From Leuctra nigra (lineage: Eukaryota > Arthropoda > Insecta > Plecoptera > Leuctridae): 64,000 nucleotides of DNA. Location: positions 16,250,948 to 16,314,947 of the forward strand of contig OW203763.1 in the NCBI GenBank assembly GCA_934045905.1. Direction: 5' to 3'. Of the stretch, positions 61,841 through 64,000 are shown piece by piece. The notes under the pieces are model-generated. The model was not told the DNA's origin. It did no database searches and was given only the letters and a program-made list of their open reading frames with translations. The position numbers and the translations under genes are program-made. Numbering within the stretch: the first letter of the stretch is position 1; every line of letters begins with the position of its first letter.

Positions 61841-64000
61841 CCCAGTACGATTGGAAATGCATTGTGTAAAATCAAATAGTTAATCACGTTGAATTAATTT
61901 ATTAAGCTGATTAAATTAAATTTTTAAGTTGACTACAAATAATCATTTATTTCAAAACTATAAATCTAACTTGCATTTAAATTCCCGATCTAACACGTCC
62001 ATTTCTACTTATTCTGGTGGTCTAGAGATAAATTCAATCGCAGTCTTACTATCTTTGCCACGAGAGAAGAAGCTGATATAGTATCCAAACAAAAAGGCTC
62101 CATCTATTGGGAAATGTATGCGTTTTTGAACTTTTAAATTGTCCAAGTTCTACTTACTCAAAGGCAAAAATGTTCTACCAATACGCAATACCTGACTTTC
62201 AAATGAACTTTTGACAACTCAAAATTTGCAAAAACGCATATAGGTATTTGCATGAAATGAAAAAAAAAAAATCGCTTCCACTTGGGTATAGATATAGTAT
62301 AACACACCACGTGGGTCACCTCAGAGGTAGAAGGGTGGAAGTCTATTTAATCGGTTTTTGTTGCACACTTTTGGAATGACGTAATCAAGCTCATAAATAG
62401 CCACTTGACTGTCAACAAATACAGTTTATTCTCTTACAATTACTAATGTCACCATTACAAATAATAATTGCTGAATCAAGGCAGAATCAGAGCTCACTTC
62501 AAGGATCACTGAAACGAACATCCGCCCTTCTACCACTGATTTACAGAATTAAAGAGTTACGAGTTCGATTCCAGCCAGCCTTTTGTGCGTCAAGGTAATT
62601 CCATAACAGCATTGACCGCTAAACTAAAACAAAAAGATAATTTTCGTCGTTTTTCTTATCAGTTCAAAGACTCTGTCGGACATGTAAAACCAAGGCCAAT
62701 CAACGGACATCACAGTAAGTAAAGGTATACCTTATCATCTCCACTAATGGACCTAACGTAAGTGATTTACTTTTTCCCGTACTGTGATAATAACACTAAT
62801 TACTTGGTCATATATAGCATACAATGTGACCTCGAACCGATGTCAGGATTCATGGATGTTTGGACAAGAAAGATGAACAGTGAATTATCACACAAATAAC
62901 AAGAAATAAACTGCGGCGTCAGTTGGAACTTATTCTACAGATGAAACATTTTGGTTTAGATTATTTAATTCCATTTTTTGTTCCCCTGCAGCTTGGGCCT
63001 CATTTTATATATAAGGTAATTATTTTAGGTCGACATGTGCTTTTGGAATCATTTTACAAGTGTACTCGTATGTATGTGTGCCATAATAATGAGAATTTTG
63101 ATTGTGTTTGTATATTCAAAAATACTTTTTAATGGTAGAACAAATTTTAAAAAATGCATAAACATTTTAATATTTTAATATCGTGATGAAATAATGGATG
63201 ATGATATAATAATAATAATCATTCATTTTATCATCTATGTCTCCATTACGAAAGCACGTAGGAAATTTTTCCTGTTTGAAACGGTTTTGTAAGAAAGGAA
63301 GTACAGTTATTTGTAAATGTGATCATGCTTATCAGTTAGTTATAATTAAATTAAAATAGTAATAATATTCAGGTATCACTACATTGGTGGCAGAGTGAGG
63401 ACGAAATCAGCTGGGTCCTTATTTTATTACTTCAAAATTTTCGATTCTGCTGAAATCCAATTCACGGCCTTATGGATTAACATTGAATGGAATCGGTTTC
63501 CAACAGAATCGGGAATTTTAAAGTTACAGAATAGGGAACATGGCATGGATTATTATCACTACATTGGTGGCAGAGTGAGGACGGAAATAAGGGCAACTTA
63601 TAGGCAAGTGTGTGTGATTTAAAAATGTGTGTATATTACAAAAATGCAAATATTTTATCTGAACCAGACTACATCGGAAAAGGCAGAATTCTACTGTTGT
63701 ATATATTTTGAGCAATGGCTACTGGATGGTTTAAAATTTAGAAAACTACGCTGTAGTCCAATCAAGTTAAAATTTGCTGATATCGTCTTCGCTTCTCCGA
63801 TTATAAGTTTGTCAGTTTGATATTTACACATTAAACATCATTAGGTCGGAATATTGGAACGTTTTTGTAAAATAAAAAAGTTTGTGTAAATAATAAAATT
63901 TGCTATTTATTCATAAATATTAATATAGTATTTTTCATCTTAGCAGTCTTATGGATCTTAATTGATTGATGTTGAGATGTCTTTTGTTCAGTCACTATTT
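61841..64000. other. AT-rich region with a 30-bp direct repeat
   Basis: No gene seen. Near 62570 a SINE-like B box (AGTTCGATTCC) is present. The 30 bases at 63374-63403 recur exactly at 63554-63583. Confidence 0.6.

Overview
The window reads as AT-rich, intron- and transposon-laden nuclear DNA of an insect. The anchor is a large multi-exon gene on the minus strand whose conceptual protein follows Drosophila Ptp10D almost domain for domain. The long introns and the kinds of repeats present make a hemimetabolous insect, perhaps a hemipteran, my best guess; the order is inference, the insect assignment is strong.

Layout. (1) 1-6618 is the last visible intron of the phosphatase gene. It carries a nearly full-length CR1/Jockey-type non-LTR retrotransposon on the minus strand (about 560-6130), flanked by 52-bp inverted repeats that belong to neither gene. 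(2) 6619-19435 holds 23 coding exons of Ptp10D with consistent splice phases, 4510 coding bases in all. In gene order (high to low coordinate) they encode the extracellular N-terminus, a long array of fibronectin type III (FN3) repeats, one transmembrane helix with an arginine stop-transfer cluster, and one cytoplasmic tyrosine phosphatase domain. The short C-terminal exon lies beyond the left edge. (3) 19436-33300 is probably 5' intron and untranslated sequence of the same gene. It has a candidate start-codon exon at 23241-23267, a candidate untranslated exon near 31250-31384, SINE copies, a 53-codon small ORF and a 381-bp palindrome. (4) 33300-64000 holds no gene I can name. There is a plausible plus-strand first exon (ATG at 33539, consensus donor after 33593), a hAT-type MITE with perfect 8-bp target duplications (33860-34381), a second non-autonomous element with 13-bp terminal inverted repeats (37075-38207), tRNA-derived SINE fragments, homopolymer G/C tracts, G-quadruplex motifs, and a small ORF with three 42-bp in-frame repeats (61526-61840).

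How it works together. Ptp10D is an R3-class receptor tyrosine phosphatase: the FN3 ectodomain meets ligands on neighbouring cells and the inner domain removes phosphate from tyrosines. Nearly everything else is mobile DNA sitting in or beside its introns.

Most notable observations: LINE ORF1 and ORF2 share one reading frame, split only by a UGA, and ORF2 has no AUG ahead of its endonuclease motifs; two GC-AG introns in Ptp10D; a 32-bp exact copy of phosphatase exon sequence inside the next intron; a 39-bp repeat array coding 18 units of 13 residues in LINE ORF1; and the 381-bp palindrome. No rRNA, intact tRNA gene, CRISPR array or bacterial-type feature was seen.
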